Assembly (NCBI GenBank): GCA_963836605.1
Contig: CAWIKB010000009.1
Span: 124,001 to 188,000 of the forward strand
DNA length: 64,000 bases
Reading direction: 5' to 3'
Source: Bog-473 sp963836605
GTDB taxonomy: Bacteria; Actinomycetota; Acidimicrobiia; Acidimicrobiales; RAAP-2
A program made the position numbers and the translations under genes. The notes under the pieces are model-generated. The model saw only the letters and a program-made list of their open reading frames with translations. It was not told the origin of the DNA and did not search any database. Below are positions 33,266 through 41,305 of this stretch, in pieces (positions within the stretch are counted from its first letter, which is position 1; each line of letters begins with the position of its first letter).

Positions 33266-34138
33266 GTGGATGATCTGACCGGCAAGGTGGCCGTGGTCAC
33301 CGGTGGCGCGGCCGGCATCGGGCGGGGCATCACCGAAGCCCTGCTCGAGGAGGGTGCCCGGGTCGTCGTTGCCGACGTGGAAGTCGCGGTCCTTGCCGAC
33401 GCGGTGGCGGACCTGGAATCGCTGGGTCAGGTGCGTGGGGTCGTCACCGACGTGTCGTCGTCCACATCCGTCGAGGCGCTGGCCGAGGACGTGTTCTCCC
33501 ATGAAGGCGCCTGCCACCTCCTCTTCAACAACGCCGGCGTGACGTCGGGCGGCGGCGGGCGACCATGGGAGCAAGAGCCCAACGACTGGACCTGGTGCTT
33601 CAGCGTGAACGTCTTCGGCGTGGCCAACGGCATGCTCTCCTTCGTTCCGCGCATGATCGAGTCGGGCCAGCCCGGAGTCGTCGTCAACACCTCGAGCACG
33701 GACGGCGGCATCGCCCCGGTTCCCTACGCCTCGGTCTACGCCTCGAGCAAGGCCGCCGTCTCCTGCCTGACCGAGGCCCTGGCCCACCAGCTGGCGGCGG
33801 CCGGCACCGAGCTGCGGGCCGCTGTCTTCTATCCCTCGGGCGGTCTGCTCGACACAGGCCTGTGGACGGCGCAGCGCAACCGGCCGCCCGAGCTGGCCCG
33901 GGTGCGTCCCCGGCCACCCGCTCCCGGCACCACCTTCGCCGAATTCAAGACGCAGATGGAGGCCGCCGGTCGACCTGTCAACGTGATGGATCTCAAGGAG
34001 TTGGGCCGCTTCGCCGTCCGGGGTGTCAAGGCGGGTGACTTCGTGATCAGCCACGGGCTCGACGAGGCGGCCGCCATGCTGCACGCGCGGGCCGACGCCA
34101 TCGCCGAGGGCCGGTTGCCGCCGGCCGCGCTGAGTTGA
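33266..34138 (+). CDS. Short-chain dehydrogenase/reductase
   Basis: 290 residues from GTG 33266 with GGGGGTGAG upstream (the frame is open to 33224 without a better start). TGGAAGIG cofactor loop, an acidic residue in VADVEV after strand 2 (NAD preferred), NNAGVTSG, NTSST and the catalytic YASSK are present. The C-terminal 80 residues extend beyond a minimal SDR (LARVRPRPPAPGTT). It begins a plus-strand run with the amidohydrolases, 16 bases before the next gene, so it probably oxidises or reduces an intermediate of the same pathway. Confidence 0.85.
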   Translation: MDDLTGKVAVVTGGAAGIGRGITEALLEEGARVVVADVEVAVLADAVADLESLGQVRGVVTDVSSSTSVEALAEDVFSHEGACHLLFNNAGVTSGGGGRPWEQEPNDWTWCFSVNVFGVANGMLSFVPRMIESGQPGVVVNTSSTDGGIAPVPYASVYASSKAAVSCLTEALAHQLAAAGTELRAAVFYPSGGLLDTGLWTAQRNRPPELARVRPRPPAPGTTFAEFKTQMEAAGRPVNVMDLKELGRFAVRGVKAGDFVISHGLDEAAAMLHARADAIAEGRLPPAALS

Positions 34139-34154
34139 GGGAGCCGGAGTGACC

Positions 34155-35390
34155 ATGCGCAATGCAGTGACCGATCGCTACACCATCGTCTCGGCCGACG
34201 GCCACGCCGGCGGCGACATCTTGGACTACCGGCCCTATCTGGCCCGTCGCTGGCACGAGCCGTTCGACGCGTGGGCGGCCGACTACGTGAACCCCTTTGC
34301 CGACCTTCTGGCTCCGACCGCCTACCGCAGCTGGGACAGCGAGCGCCGCCTGGCCGAGACCGAGGCCGACGGGATCACCGCCGAGGTGCTGTTCCCCAAC
34401 ACCGTCCCGCCCTTCTTCTCCGAGGGGAACCTGGTCGCGCTGCCCCCGACCCCCGAGGACTACGAGGCCCGCTGGGCCGGGGTGCAGGCCCACAACCGGT
34501 GGCTGGCCGACTTCTGCGCCCAGGCGCCAGGGCGCCGGGGCGGCATCATCCAGGTGTTCGCCAACCGCATGGAGGACGCGGTGGCCGAGGTGCGATGGGC
34601 GGCCGAGAAGTTCCATCCCTTCGGCGGCATCCTCCTGCCGTCGATCCCCCCGAACTCGCACCTGCCCCCGCTGTGGGAACCGCACTACGAGCCGCTGTGG
34701 CAGGTCTGTGCCGACCTCGACGTCCCGATCAACATCCACGGCGGGAGCGCATTGCCCGACTACGGCGAGCACGAAGCGGCCCGCGCCATCATGCTGATCG
34801 AGATCCCCTGGTTCAGCCACCGCGCCGTCTGGCACCTCATCTTCTCCGGCGTGCTGGAACGGCACCCGGGCCTGCGCTTCGCCGTGACCGAGCAGGGGGT
34901 GGCCTGGTTGCCCCGCGGGCTACAGACGTTGGACTGGTTCTACGGGCGCATGACGCTTCCCGAGGCGGCCGAGGCCCGGTTCTTCGGTGCAGCCGCCGGG
35001 CAGATGTCGCTGACCCCATCGGAGTACTTCGCCCGCAATTTCTGGGTGGGGGCCAGCTTCCTCCGTCCGAGCGAGGCACCCCTGTGCCGCGACCTCGGCG
35101 TCGACCGCATCATGTGGGGAGCCGACTACCCCCATTCGGAGGGTAGCTATCCCCACACCACCGAGGCCCTCCGGGTGGCCTTCGCCGACTACCCGGCCAC
35201 CGACGTGCGCTCCATGGTCGAAGGGACAGCCGCCGCCTTCTACGGCTTCGACCTCGGGCACCTCCGCCCGCTGGGTGACCGTATCGGCCCCACGGTGGGT
35301 GACGTGGAAGCCCCGTTGGCACCGGACGCCTGGCCGCGGGACTCGACCTGCAACGCCTTCGATCAGACGGCGATGCTGCGGTCCTGGTAG
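34155..35390 (+). CDS. Amidohydrolase-2 family metal-dependent hydrolase or decarboxylase
   Basis: 411 residues from ATG 34155 (GGAG five bases upstream; GTG 34149 is the other choice). The N-terminal YTIVSADGHAGG replaces the usual HxH by DxH, as in many ACMSD-like members; later blocks are NIHGGSALPDYGEHEA, FSGVLERHPGLRFAVTE and WGADYPHSEGSYPHT, the last carrying the catalytic Asp. The chemistry may be C-C hydrolysis or decarboxylation. It shares its layout with the protein at 36884-38140, and the two flank a TetR/ADC-like pair. Confidence 0.85.
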   Translation: MRNAVTDRYTIVSADGHAGGDILDYRPYLARRWHEPFDAWAADYVNPFADLLAPTAYRSWDSERRLAETEADGITAEVLFPNTVPPFFSEGNLVALPPTPEDYEARWAGVQAHNRWLADFCAQAPGRRGGIIQVFANRMEDAVAEVRWAAEKFHPFGGILLPSIPPNSHLPPLWEPHYEPLWQVCADLDVPINIHGGSALPDYGEHEAARAIMLIEIPWFSHRAVWHLIFSGVLERHPGLRFAVTEQGVAWLPRGLQTLDWFYGRMTLPEAAEARFFGAAAGQMSLTPSEYFARNFWVGASFLRPSEAPLCRDLGVDRIMWGADYPHSEGSYPHTTEALRVAFADYPATDVRSMVEGTAAAFYGFDLGHLRPLGDRIGPTVGDVEAPLAPDAWPRDSTCNAFDQTAMLRSW

Positions 35391-35391
35391 C

Positions 35392-36036
35392 TCACGGCAG
35401 CAGGCCGTCGAGCAGCTTCTCCAGGGTGAAGGCGAAGAGCACGTCGGTGTCGACGCCCTGCTCCATGGCCCGCCGCAACCCGGCGTCGACGGCGCCGCCA
35501 CCGAGGCTGTGCCAGAGCTCCTGGGTGGTCTCGCTCCCGGGCACGCGCTGTTCGAAATTGTTGGTGAGGAGGATGAACCCCCCGACGGTGAAGAGGATGG
35601 CCCGGACCACCATGGCCGCCTCGTCGCCCCGCAGACCGGCCGCGGCCACCTCGCGGGCCAGCGCCACCTGGGTGGGGAAGGAGAGCTCGGCCGCCCGTCC
35701 CAGTTCCAGGGCGAGCTCCTGGACGGGTTGGGTCTCGGCCACCTGCTGGCGCAGCCCTCCAGCCAATTCGATCATGCGCCGCCGCGGCGTACGCCCCCGG
35801 GCCCGGGGCTCGGGGAGCTCCTCCACCAGGGCCGAGAGCACCCGGCCCAAGAGCGCCTCCCGGCTCCCGAAGTGCCAGTAGACCGAGGTCGGGGTGACAC
35901 CGGCCCGGGTGGCCACCTTGCGCATGGTGACGCCGGCCACCCCGTCGCGGAGCAGCAGCGCACGGGCGGAGGCCACCAGGCGCTGCTCCGTCGGTTCCTC
36001 GCTGACCGCGGAAGGAGAGCTCTTGGGGGACGGCAC
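35392..36036 (-). CDS. TetR-family regulator
   Basis: 214 residues. The HTH lies at AGVTMRKVATRAGVTPTSVYWHFGSREALL, typical of TetR; the ligand domain follows. I start at GTG 36036, which has TACGCT eight bases upstream; GTG 36066 gives ten more residues. It ends one base after the convergent amidohydrolase gene and is divergent from the decarboxylase gene; a perfect palindrome GAACAGTGTTC in front of the latter is its likely operator. Confidence 0.87.
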   Translation of the reverse strand: MPSPKSSPSAVSEEPTEQRLVASARALLLRDGVAGVTMRKVATRAGVTPTSVYWHFGSREALLGRVLSALVEELPEPRARGRTPRRRMIELAGGLRQQVAETQPVQELALELGRAAELSFPTQVALAREVAAAGLRGDEAAMVVRAILFTVGGFILLTNNFEQRVPGSETTQELWHSLGGGAVDAGLRRAMEQGVDTDVLFAFTLEKLLDGLLP

Positions 36037-36081
36037 GCCGGGCGAGCGTAGCCATTCCCTCGACACCCGGGCTCACGTGTG

Positions 36082-36092
36082 GAACAGTGTTC
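36082..36092. promoter_or_regulatory. Putative TetR operator
   Basis: GAACAGTGTTC, a perfect 11-bp palindrome, in the gap between the divergent regulator and the decarboxylase-like gene, 16 bases before the latter's start. Confidence 0.5.
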
Positions 36093-36107
36093 AAGAAGGG
36101 AGGGCAC

Positions 36108-36887
36108 ATGGACACGATCAGGTACGGGGCCCGGCACGATCAGGTGAGTCATGAGATCGCGGCCAAGGCGAAAGCGGACATCTGGTCCGAGGCGGTCACC
36201 GCCGTCTACGAGACCGACCCGGGCATCATTGCCGCCGTGCTCCCCCCACCGCTCGAGGTGGGGCCCGAGCCGCGGGTGCGGATCACCATCACCAAGGTCG
36301 AGATGCCCGGGCTGCCCACCTTCGGCGCCGGATGGATCGGCGTCCAGGCCCGGCACGGTGACCGGGTGGGCGAGTACCCCATTTTGATGCCCATGACCAC
36401 CGAGCAGTCGACCGTCGGTGGGCGCGAGACGTACGGCGAGCCCAAGAAATTGGCCGAGGTCGACGTGACGCGCACCGGGAAGCGCGTCGAGGCCCGCATC
36501 GCCCGCATGGGCGCGGTGCTCTGCGAGATCGTCGGCACCGTGACCGAGACCAGGGAGAACTACGAGCTGGAGAAGACGGACTTCTGGTTCAAGCTGTCCC
36601 CGTCGGCCGAGACGCCCGGCCAGCTGGACCAGGACCCGCTCCTCGTCTACGGCGAGAAGACCGAGCGGGCCCGCCTCCACGAGGGGATCGAGGGCGAGCT
36701 CATCATCAAGGAAGCACCGCTCGACCCGATCGCCGACCTCGTCATCCGTCGGGTGGTCGACATCAACTGGACCGAGCGGGCCTCGACCCAGGTCGGCCGC
36801 ATCATCGGACCGGTGCCGCAGCGGGACCTGGCCCCGTACCTCCATCAGCGCTACGACGACCTCTCGGTGTTGGGGGCCAAGCGATGA
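36108..36887 (+). CDS. Acetoacetate decarboxylase (ADC)-like protein
   Basis: 259 residues from ATG 36108 with AGGGAGG upstream. The motif YGEPKKLAEV places Lys113/Lys114 at the position of the Schiff-base Lys115 of clostridial ADC, and VEMPGLPTFG and MPMTTEQSTVGG match the cavity region. True ADCs make acetone; many family members act on other keto acids or have aldolase chemistry. Its stop overlaps the start of the next amidohydrolase gene by four bases, so the two are surely one pathway. Confidence 0.85.
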   Translation: MDTIRYGARHDQVSHEIAAKAKADIWSEAVTAVYETDPGIIAAVLPPPLEVGPEPRVRITITKVEMPGLPTFGAGWIGVQARHGDRVGEYPILMPMTTEQSTVGGRETYGEPKKLAEVDVTRTGKRVEARIARMGAVLCEIVGTVTETRENYELEKTDFWFKLSPSAETPGQLDQDPLLVYGEKTERARLHEGIEGELIIKEAPLDPIADLVIRRVVDINWTERASTQVGRIIGPVPQRDLAPYLHQRYDDLSVLGAKR

Positions 36888-38140
36888 GCGAGCGCTACAC
36901 CATCATCTCGGCCGATGCGCACGCCGGCCTGCCGTGCCAGGAGTACCGGCCCTACCTCGACCCCAGGTACCTGCCGCAGTTCGACGACCACCTGGCCGAA
37001 CGCGAAGCCAACCGCTCGCAAGCGCTGCAGATGAACTACGACTACATCATGGGGTGGGAGACCGAGAACGCCGAGGGCTTGCGCGGCGCCTGGGATATCG
37101 AGCAGCGAGACAAGGAGCTCGACGCCGACGGGGTCGCAGCCGAGGTCATGTTCGCCGACGCCGATGCCATCACCGGCATGGCCTCGCCCCCCTTCGGCGC
37201 CGGGTTGTCGGCCGGCGCCATCGCCGATCCCGAGCTGGCCTTCGCCGGCGCCCGGGCCCACAACCGCTTCCTGGCCGAGATGTGCAGCAGGAGCCCCGAG
37301 CGCCACGGCGGCATCGCGCTGGTCCCGATCACCCACGGCGTCGAGCGCTCGGTGGCCGAGATCGAGTGGCTGGCGGCCCAGCCGGGCATCAAGGGGATCA
37401 TGGTGCCGACCATGTGGCACGACCTGGTGCCCTACAACCACCCGGACTACGACCCGGTGTGGGCGGCCTGCCAGGCCGCCGCTCTCCCCGTGCACACCCA
37501 TTCGGGGGAGGCCCCGCAGGACGAGTACAACGACAACATCGGCATCTACCTGGCCGAGGTGGTCTGGTGGGCCGCCCGTCCCATGTGGCACCTGCTCTTC
37601 TCGGGCGTCTTCGAGCGCTTTCCCGGCCTGAAGTACGTGGTGACCGAGGCGGCGGCGTACTGGGCGGCCGACATGATGTGGAAGTGGGACCAGTACATGG
37701 GTGGGGGCCACACCACCAAGAAGATGGCGGCGATGCTGAAGGGGAAGATCTCCAAGCTGCCGTCCGACTACTTCGGTGAGAACATCTACATCGGCGCCTC
37801 GACCATGTCCAAGGAGGAGATCAGGCGGCGCCACGTGCTCGGGTGCGACGTCGTCATGTGGGGAACCGACTACCCGCACCCCGAGGGCACCTGGCCCCAC
37901 ACCCAGGAACGCCTCCGGGGCGACTTCGGGGGCATCCCGGTGCAGGACACCAGGAAGCTCCTGGGCGAGACGGCCGCTCGTTGTTACGGGTTCGATCTGG
38001 CCGCGCTCCGACCCATCGCAGAACGGGTGGGTCCCACACCCGAGGATCTGGGCCAGGACACGTCGTTGCGCACCGACCCGGCCGAGGTGGCCGCCGCCCG
38101 CTGGTGGAAGGACGAGTACCAGGTCCGCGCGCCCAGCTGA
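36884..38140 (+). CDS. Amidohydrolase-2 family protein, second copy
   Basis: 418 residues, translationally coupled to the ADC-like gene (ATGA). YTIISADAHAG at the start, THSGEAPQDEYNDN, FSGVFERFPGLKYVVTEAA and WGTDYPHPEGTWPHT parallel the protein at 34155, so they are paralogues of moderate identity. The stretch MFADADAITGMASPPFG shows the usual substrate-side loop. Probably a hydrolase or decarboxylase of a cyclic or aromatic intermediate. Substrate unknown. Confidence 0.85.
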   Translation: MSERYTIISADAHAGLPCQEYRPYLDPRYLPQFDDHLAEREANRSQALQMNYDYIMGWETENAEGLRGAWDIEQRDKELDADGVAAEVMFADADAITGMASPPFGAGLSAGAIADPELAFAGARAHNRFLAEMCSRSPERHGGIALVPITHGVERSVAEIEWLAAQPGIKGIMVPTMWHDLVPYNHPDYDPVWAACQAAALPVHTHSGEAPQDEYNDNIGIYLAEVVWWAARPMWHLLFSGVFERFPGLKYVVTEAAAYWAADMMWKWDQYMGGGHTTKKMAAMLKGKISKLPSDYFGENIYIGASTMSKEEIRRRHVLGCDVVMWGTDYPHPEGTWPHTQERLRGDFGGIPVQDTRKLLGETAARCYGFDLAALRPIAERVGPTPEDLGQDTSLRTDPAEVAAARWWKDEYQVRAPS

Positions 38141-38150
38141 TTGTGGCGCG

Positions 38151-38732
38151 ATGAACTCCGGCCACATGGAGTACTGCGCCAGCGACGACTGGCGCCACCT
38201 CGTGCACGAGACGGTCCTGCCCGTGGCTCTACGCGGCGTCGAGCTGGGCGACGACGCGATCGAGATCGGACCGGGACCCGGGTTCACTACCGACGTCCTG
38301 CGCACCATGACCGCGCGTCTCACGGCGGTGGAGGTTGACGAAGGGCTGGCCGCCGCGCTCGCAGAGCGACTGCTCGGCAGCAACGTCACGGTTGTGGCTG
38401 GCGACGCAACCGCCTTGGACTTCGCGTCGGGGCGCTTCACCGGTGCGGCCTCTTTTCACATGCTCCACCACATTGCGCCCACCCAGGCGCAAAATGGGGT
38501 CTTCGCCGAGCTGGCTCGGGTCCTCGCCCCCGGGGGCGTCCTCGTCGCCGCCGACGGGACCTACAGCGAGGGCAGCGCGCGCTTCCACGAGGGTGACACC
38601 TACAACCCGATCGACCCGGCCGAACTGGAGGGCCGGCTCTCCGCAGCCGGCTTCGGCTCGGTGAAGGTCGGCACGTATGACCTCGGATGGGTCTGCACGG
38701 CCCGGGTAGCGTCACGGGCACGGTCCGCCTGA
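38151..38732 (+). CDS. Class I SAM-dependent methyltransferase
   Basis: 193 residues. Motif I is IEIGPGPGFTTDVL, an acidic residue closes strand 2 (VEVDE), motif III reads ARVLAPGGVLVAADG, and FHMLHHIAP is the usual post-motif II segment. A ten-base gap from the amidohydrolase stop suggests operon membership, but no ribosome binding site stands out at ATG 38151. Substrate unknown; a C-terminal extension rather than a substrate lid limits prediction. Confidence 0.8.
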   Translation: MNSGHMEYCASDDWRHLVHETVLPVALRGVELGDDAIEIGPGPGFTTDVLRTMTARLTAVEVDEGLAAALAERLLGSNVTVVAGDATALDFASGRFTGAASFHMLHHIAPTQAQNGVFAELARVLAPGGVLVAADGTYSEGSARFHEGDTYNPIDPAELEGRLSAAGFGSVKVGTYDLGWVCTARVASRARSA

Positions 38733-38735
38733 ACC

Positions 38736-38926
38736 TGCGTCACAGGGGGAGCACAGGAACAGGATCTTGGCGTCCGTCTCGTCGACCTCGGCGATCGTGC
38801 CCAGGTGCGCCGACGTGCCTCGGTGACCAGCTGATCGATGAGGCTTTCCTCGGAGCGGCCCACTGTCGCGAGAGAGGGAGTCAGGGACTCGACCAGGTTG
38901 ACCACCCCGACCCGGGTCGTGGACAA
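38736..38926 (-). pseudogene. Remnant of an SDR gene, deleted and frameshifted
   Basis: On the minus strand two short frames match the C-terminal part of the intact SDR at 49423-50295: VVNLVESLTPSL joined to TVGRSEESLIDQLVTE (with about 26 residues of the intact protein missing between), then after a frame change LGTIAEVDETDAKILFLCSP. The intact gene has VVNLVKTLAPYL, TVGRTEASFTDELVTE and MGTVDEMAAMILFLCSP. The other 190 bases of the 383-base gap before the transporter hold no recognisable gene. Confidence 0.8.
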
Positions 38927-39115
38927 TCCTCACCCCGCCCGTTAGCTTCTGGACAACGCGCCACCGTCCTGATCGGCGCGTTGCTGGATTCGGCCGGTAT
39001 GCACCCCCGCCGGACTTGCTCCAGGAGACGCGCGGATTCTCGCGGTCGTCTCTCGAAGCGGGCACCGACGGTACGGGCGTCCCGGGCGGCTATCGATGTA
39101 AGGGGGGATGCCCGG

Positions 39116-41305
39116 GTGGGAGCCACGGACACCACGGGACGACTGCGCCGCCTTGTGGCGACACTGGTGCCCGCTGTGGCCGTGCTTGCCTTCCAGATGG
39201 CCTTCTTCCCATTGCCCCTCGGGGTGACGCTGCAGGGTGTCACCATCGGGCTGCTCGGCGCCCTGGTGGCCGTGGGGATCGCGCTGGTGTACCGAGCGAA
39301 CCGGATACTCAACTTCGCCCAGGTCCAGTTGGGGCTCGCACCCACCGTGCTGGCGGTCTCGCTCATCACCTACGCCGGCGTGAATTACTTCCTCGCCGCC
39401 ACCGTGGGGCTGCTGGCCTCGGTCATTCTGGGCGGCCTCGTCGAGCTGGTCATCATCCGCCGGTTCTTCAATTCACCACGGCTGATCCTCACGGTCGCCA
39501 CCATCGGCCTGTCCCAACTGCTGGCCGCCGGTGCGCTCTTCATCCCCACGATCTGGGGCCAGCAACCGACGGCCAGCGTCATCCATGTGCCGATTTCGCT
39601 GACCTTCTCCATCTTCCCGCTCGTCTTCACCGCCGATCACGTGGCCGCGCTGATCATCGCCCCGGCCGCGCTGCTCTGCGTCACACTGATGCTGCGCTTC
39701 ACCAGCATCGGCATCGCCATCCGGGCCAGCGCCGAACGGGCGGACCGGGCGAGCCTGCTCGGCATCCCCGTCAAGCGGCTGCAGACCGTGGTGTGGGTCA
39801 CCGCCGCCGTGCTGTCGTTCGTCGGGGTCTTCCTGCAGGCGGGCATACTGGGCCTGCCGGTCGGGCTCGACTTCAGCTACACGGCTCTGCTGGCCGCCCT
39901 GGCTGCGCTGGTGCTGGGCAACCTGGTCGAGCTGCCCACGATCGCCCTGGCCGCGGTGGCGCTCGGCGTGCTGCAACAGGGTGTGTTGTGGAATCACGAA
40001 TCCGATCCCAACTTGATCGAGCCGGTGCTGGCCGCTGTCATTCTGGTGGCGTTGCTCGCGCGCAGGGTGAGCTCGTCGCGAGCCGAGACGGTGTCGAGCT
40101 GGGCCGTGGCCGAGGAAGTCCGGCCGCTTCCCCGAGAACTCCGCCATCTGCGAGAGGTCCGGGTGGTCCGCCGTCTGGGCGCGCTGCTTCTGGCTGGTGC
40201 GGTGCTCGCACTGCCGTGGTTGCTCGCGGGCAACGCCGGGAACCAGCTCAAGGCCTCGGCCGTGGTGATCTTCGTGATCATCACCATCTCGGTGGTGGTC
40301 CTCACGGGGTGGGCTGGGCAGATCACGCTCGGTCAGATGTCCTTTGTGGCGTTCGGTGCCGCCGCCGGCGCCTACGCCACCCAGACCTGGCACCTCGATC
40401 TCAGTGTGGCGCTGGTCATCGCCGGCGCGATCGGGGCGGTGGTGGCCATGGTGGTCAGTATCCCCACCCTGCGCCTGCGCGGCTTCTTCCCCGCGGTGAC
40501 GACCCTCGCCTTTGCCGCGGCCACCACGACCTATCTCCTCAACCCCCAGTACTTCTCGTGGGTGCCGGTGAACCGGGTCGCTCGGCCGAACCTCTTCGGG
40601 GCCATCAATCTGAACTCCCAGCCGAGCTACTACTACTTCTGTCTCGCCTGCCTGGTCCTGGTGGTGCTCGGCGTGCGCGGCATCAGGCGCTCCCGCACGG
40701 GACGGGTGCTCCTCGCGCTGCGGGAGAACGAGCGGGCGGCGGAGTCCTTCGGGATCAACGTCGCCCGGGCCAAGCTCACCGCCTTCGCCCTCTCAGGGGC
40801 CGTCGCCGGCATCGGTGGCTGCCTCTACGTGCACCTCCTGCAGGCGTTCACCCCCAGCGTCTTCGGACCGGATCAGAGCATCCTGGTCTTCACCACGGCG
40901 GTGGTCGGCGGCGTCGGATCCCTGCTCGGTGCCGCACTCGGGGCGATCTACCTCGAGGGCGGCCAGTGGTTCCTCCCCGGTGCGGAATGGCAGGCACTCG
41001 CCTCGGCGGTCGGGGTGCTGCTGGTGCTGATGATCGTGCCCGGGGGCTTGAGCGACGTCGCCTACCGGCTCCGCGACTCCTGGCTCCGTTGGTTGGCGAA
41101 CCGCCGGGGCATCGTCGTCCCGAGCCTGCTGGCCGACAGTGCCGTGGGGGAGCGCGACGAGCCGGACCCGGCCCGCATCGACCCCGCCGAGCGCAACCTC
41201 ATCGTCGCCGGCAACGGTCATGTGAGCATGCATGCGGGCGACGAGGAGTCGCTGGACGAGGAGCCGATTGAAGCAGCGGCACAACACGTCGAGGAGACCG
41301 CGTGA
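39116..41305 (+). CDS. Liv/HAAT ABC transporter permease, LivH-LivM fusion
   Basis: 729 residues from GTG 39116, which has AAGGGGGG upstream; the open frame goes back to 38687 over the pseudogene. Residues 1-310 are LivH-like (LVYRANRILNFAQVQ, the substrate-side motif, and ISLRASAERADRASLLGI, the coupling helix); after a charged linker (about 320-355) residues 360-680 are LivM-like (GWAGQITLGQMSFVAFGA, LALRENERAAESFGIN). Each half brings a set of membrane spans. It forms the membrane channel of the importer; its stop overlaps the next start (GTGA). Confidence 0.88.
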   Translation: MGATDTTGRLRRLVATLVPAVAVLAFQMAFFPLPLGVTLQGVTIGLLGALVAVGIALVYRANRILNFAQVQLGLAPTVLAVSLITYAGVNYFLAATVGLLASVILGGLVELVIIRRFFNSPRLILTVATIGLSQLLAAGALFIPTIWGQQPTASVIHVPISLTFSIFPLVFTADHVAALIIAPAALLCVTLMLRFTSIGIAIRASAERADRASLLGIPVKRLQTVVWVTAAVLSFVGVFLQAGILGLPVGLDFSYTALLAALAALVLGNLVELPTIALAAVALGVLQQGVLWNHESDPNLIEPVLAAVILVALLARRVSSSRAETVSSWAVAEEVRPLPRELRHLREVRVVRRLGALLLAGAVLALPWLLAGNAGNQLKASAVVIFVIITISVVVLTGWAGQITLGQMSFVAFGAAAGAYATQTWHLDLSVALVIAGAIGAVVAMVVSIPTLRLRGFFPAVTTLAFAAATTTYLLNPQYFSWVPVNRVARPNLFGAINLNSQPSYYYFCLACLVLVVLGVRGIRRSRTGRVLLALRENERAAESFGINVARAKLTAFALSGAVAGIGGCLYVHLLQAFTPSVFGPDQSILVFTTAVVGGVGSLLGAALGAIYLEGGQWFLPGAEWQALASAVGVLLVLMIVPGGLSDVAYRLRDSWLRWLANRRGIVVPSLLADSAVGERDEPDPARIDPAERNLIVAGNGHVSMHAGDEESLDEEPIEAAAQHVEETA

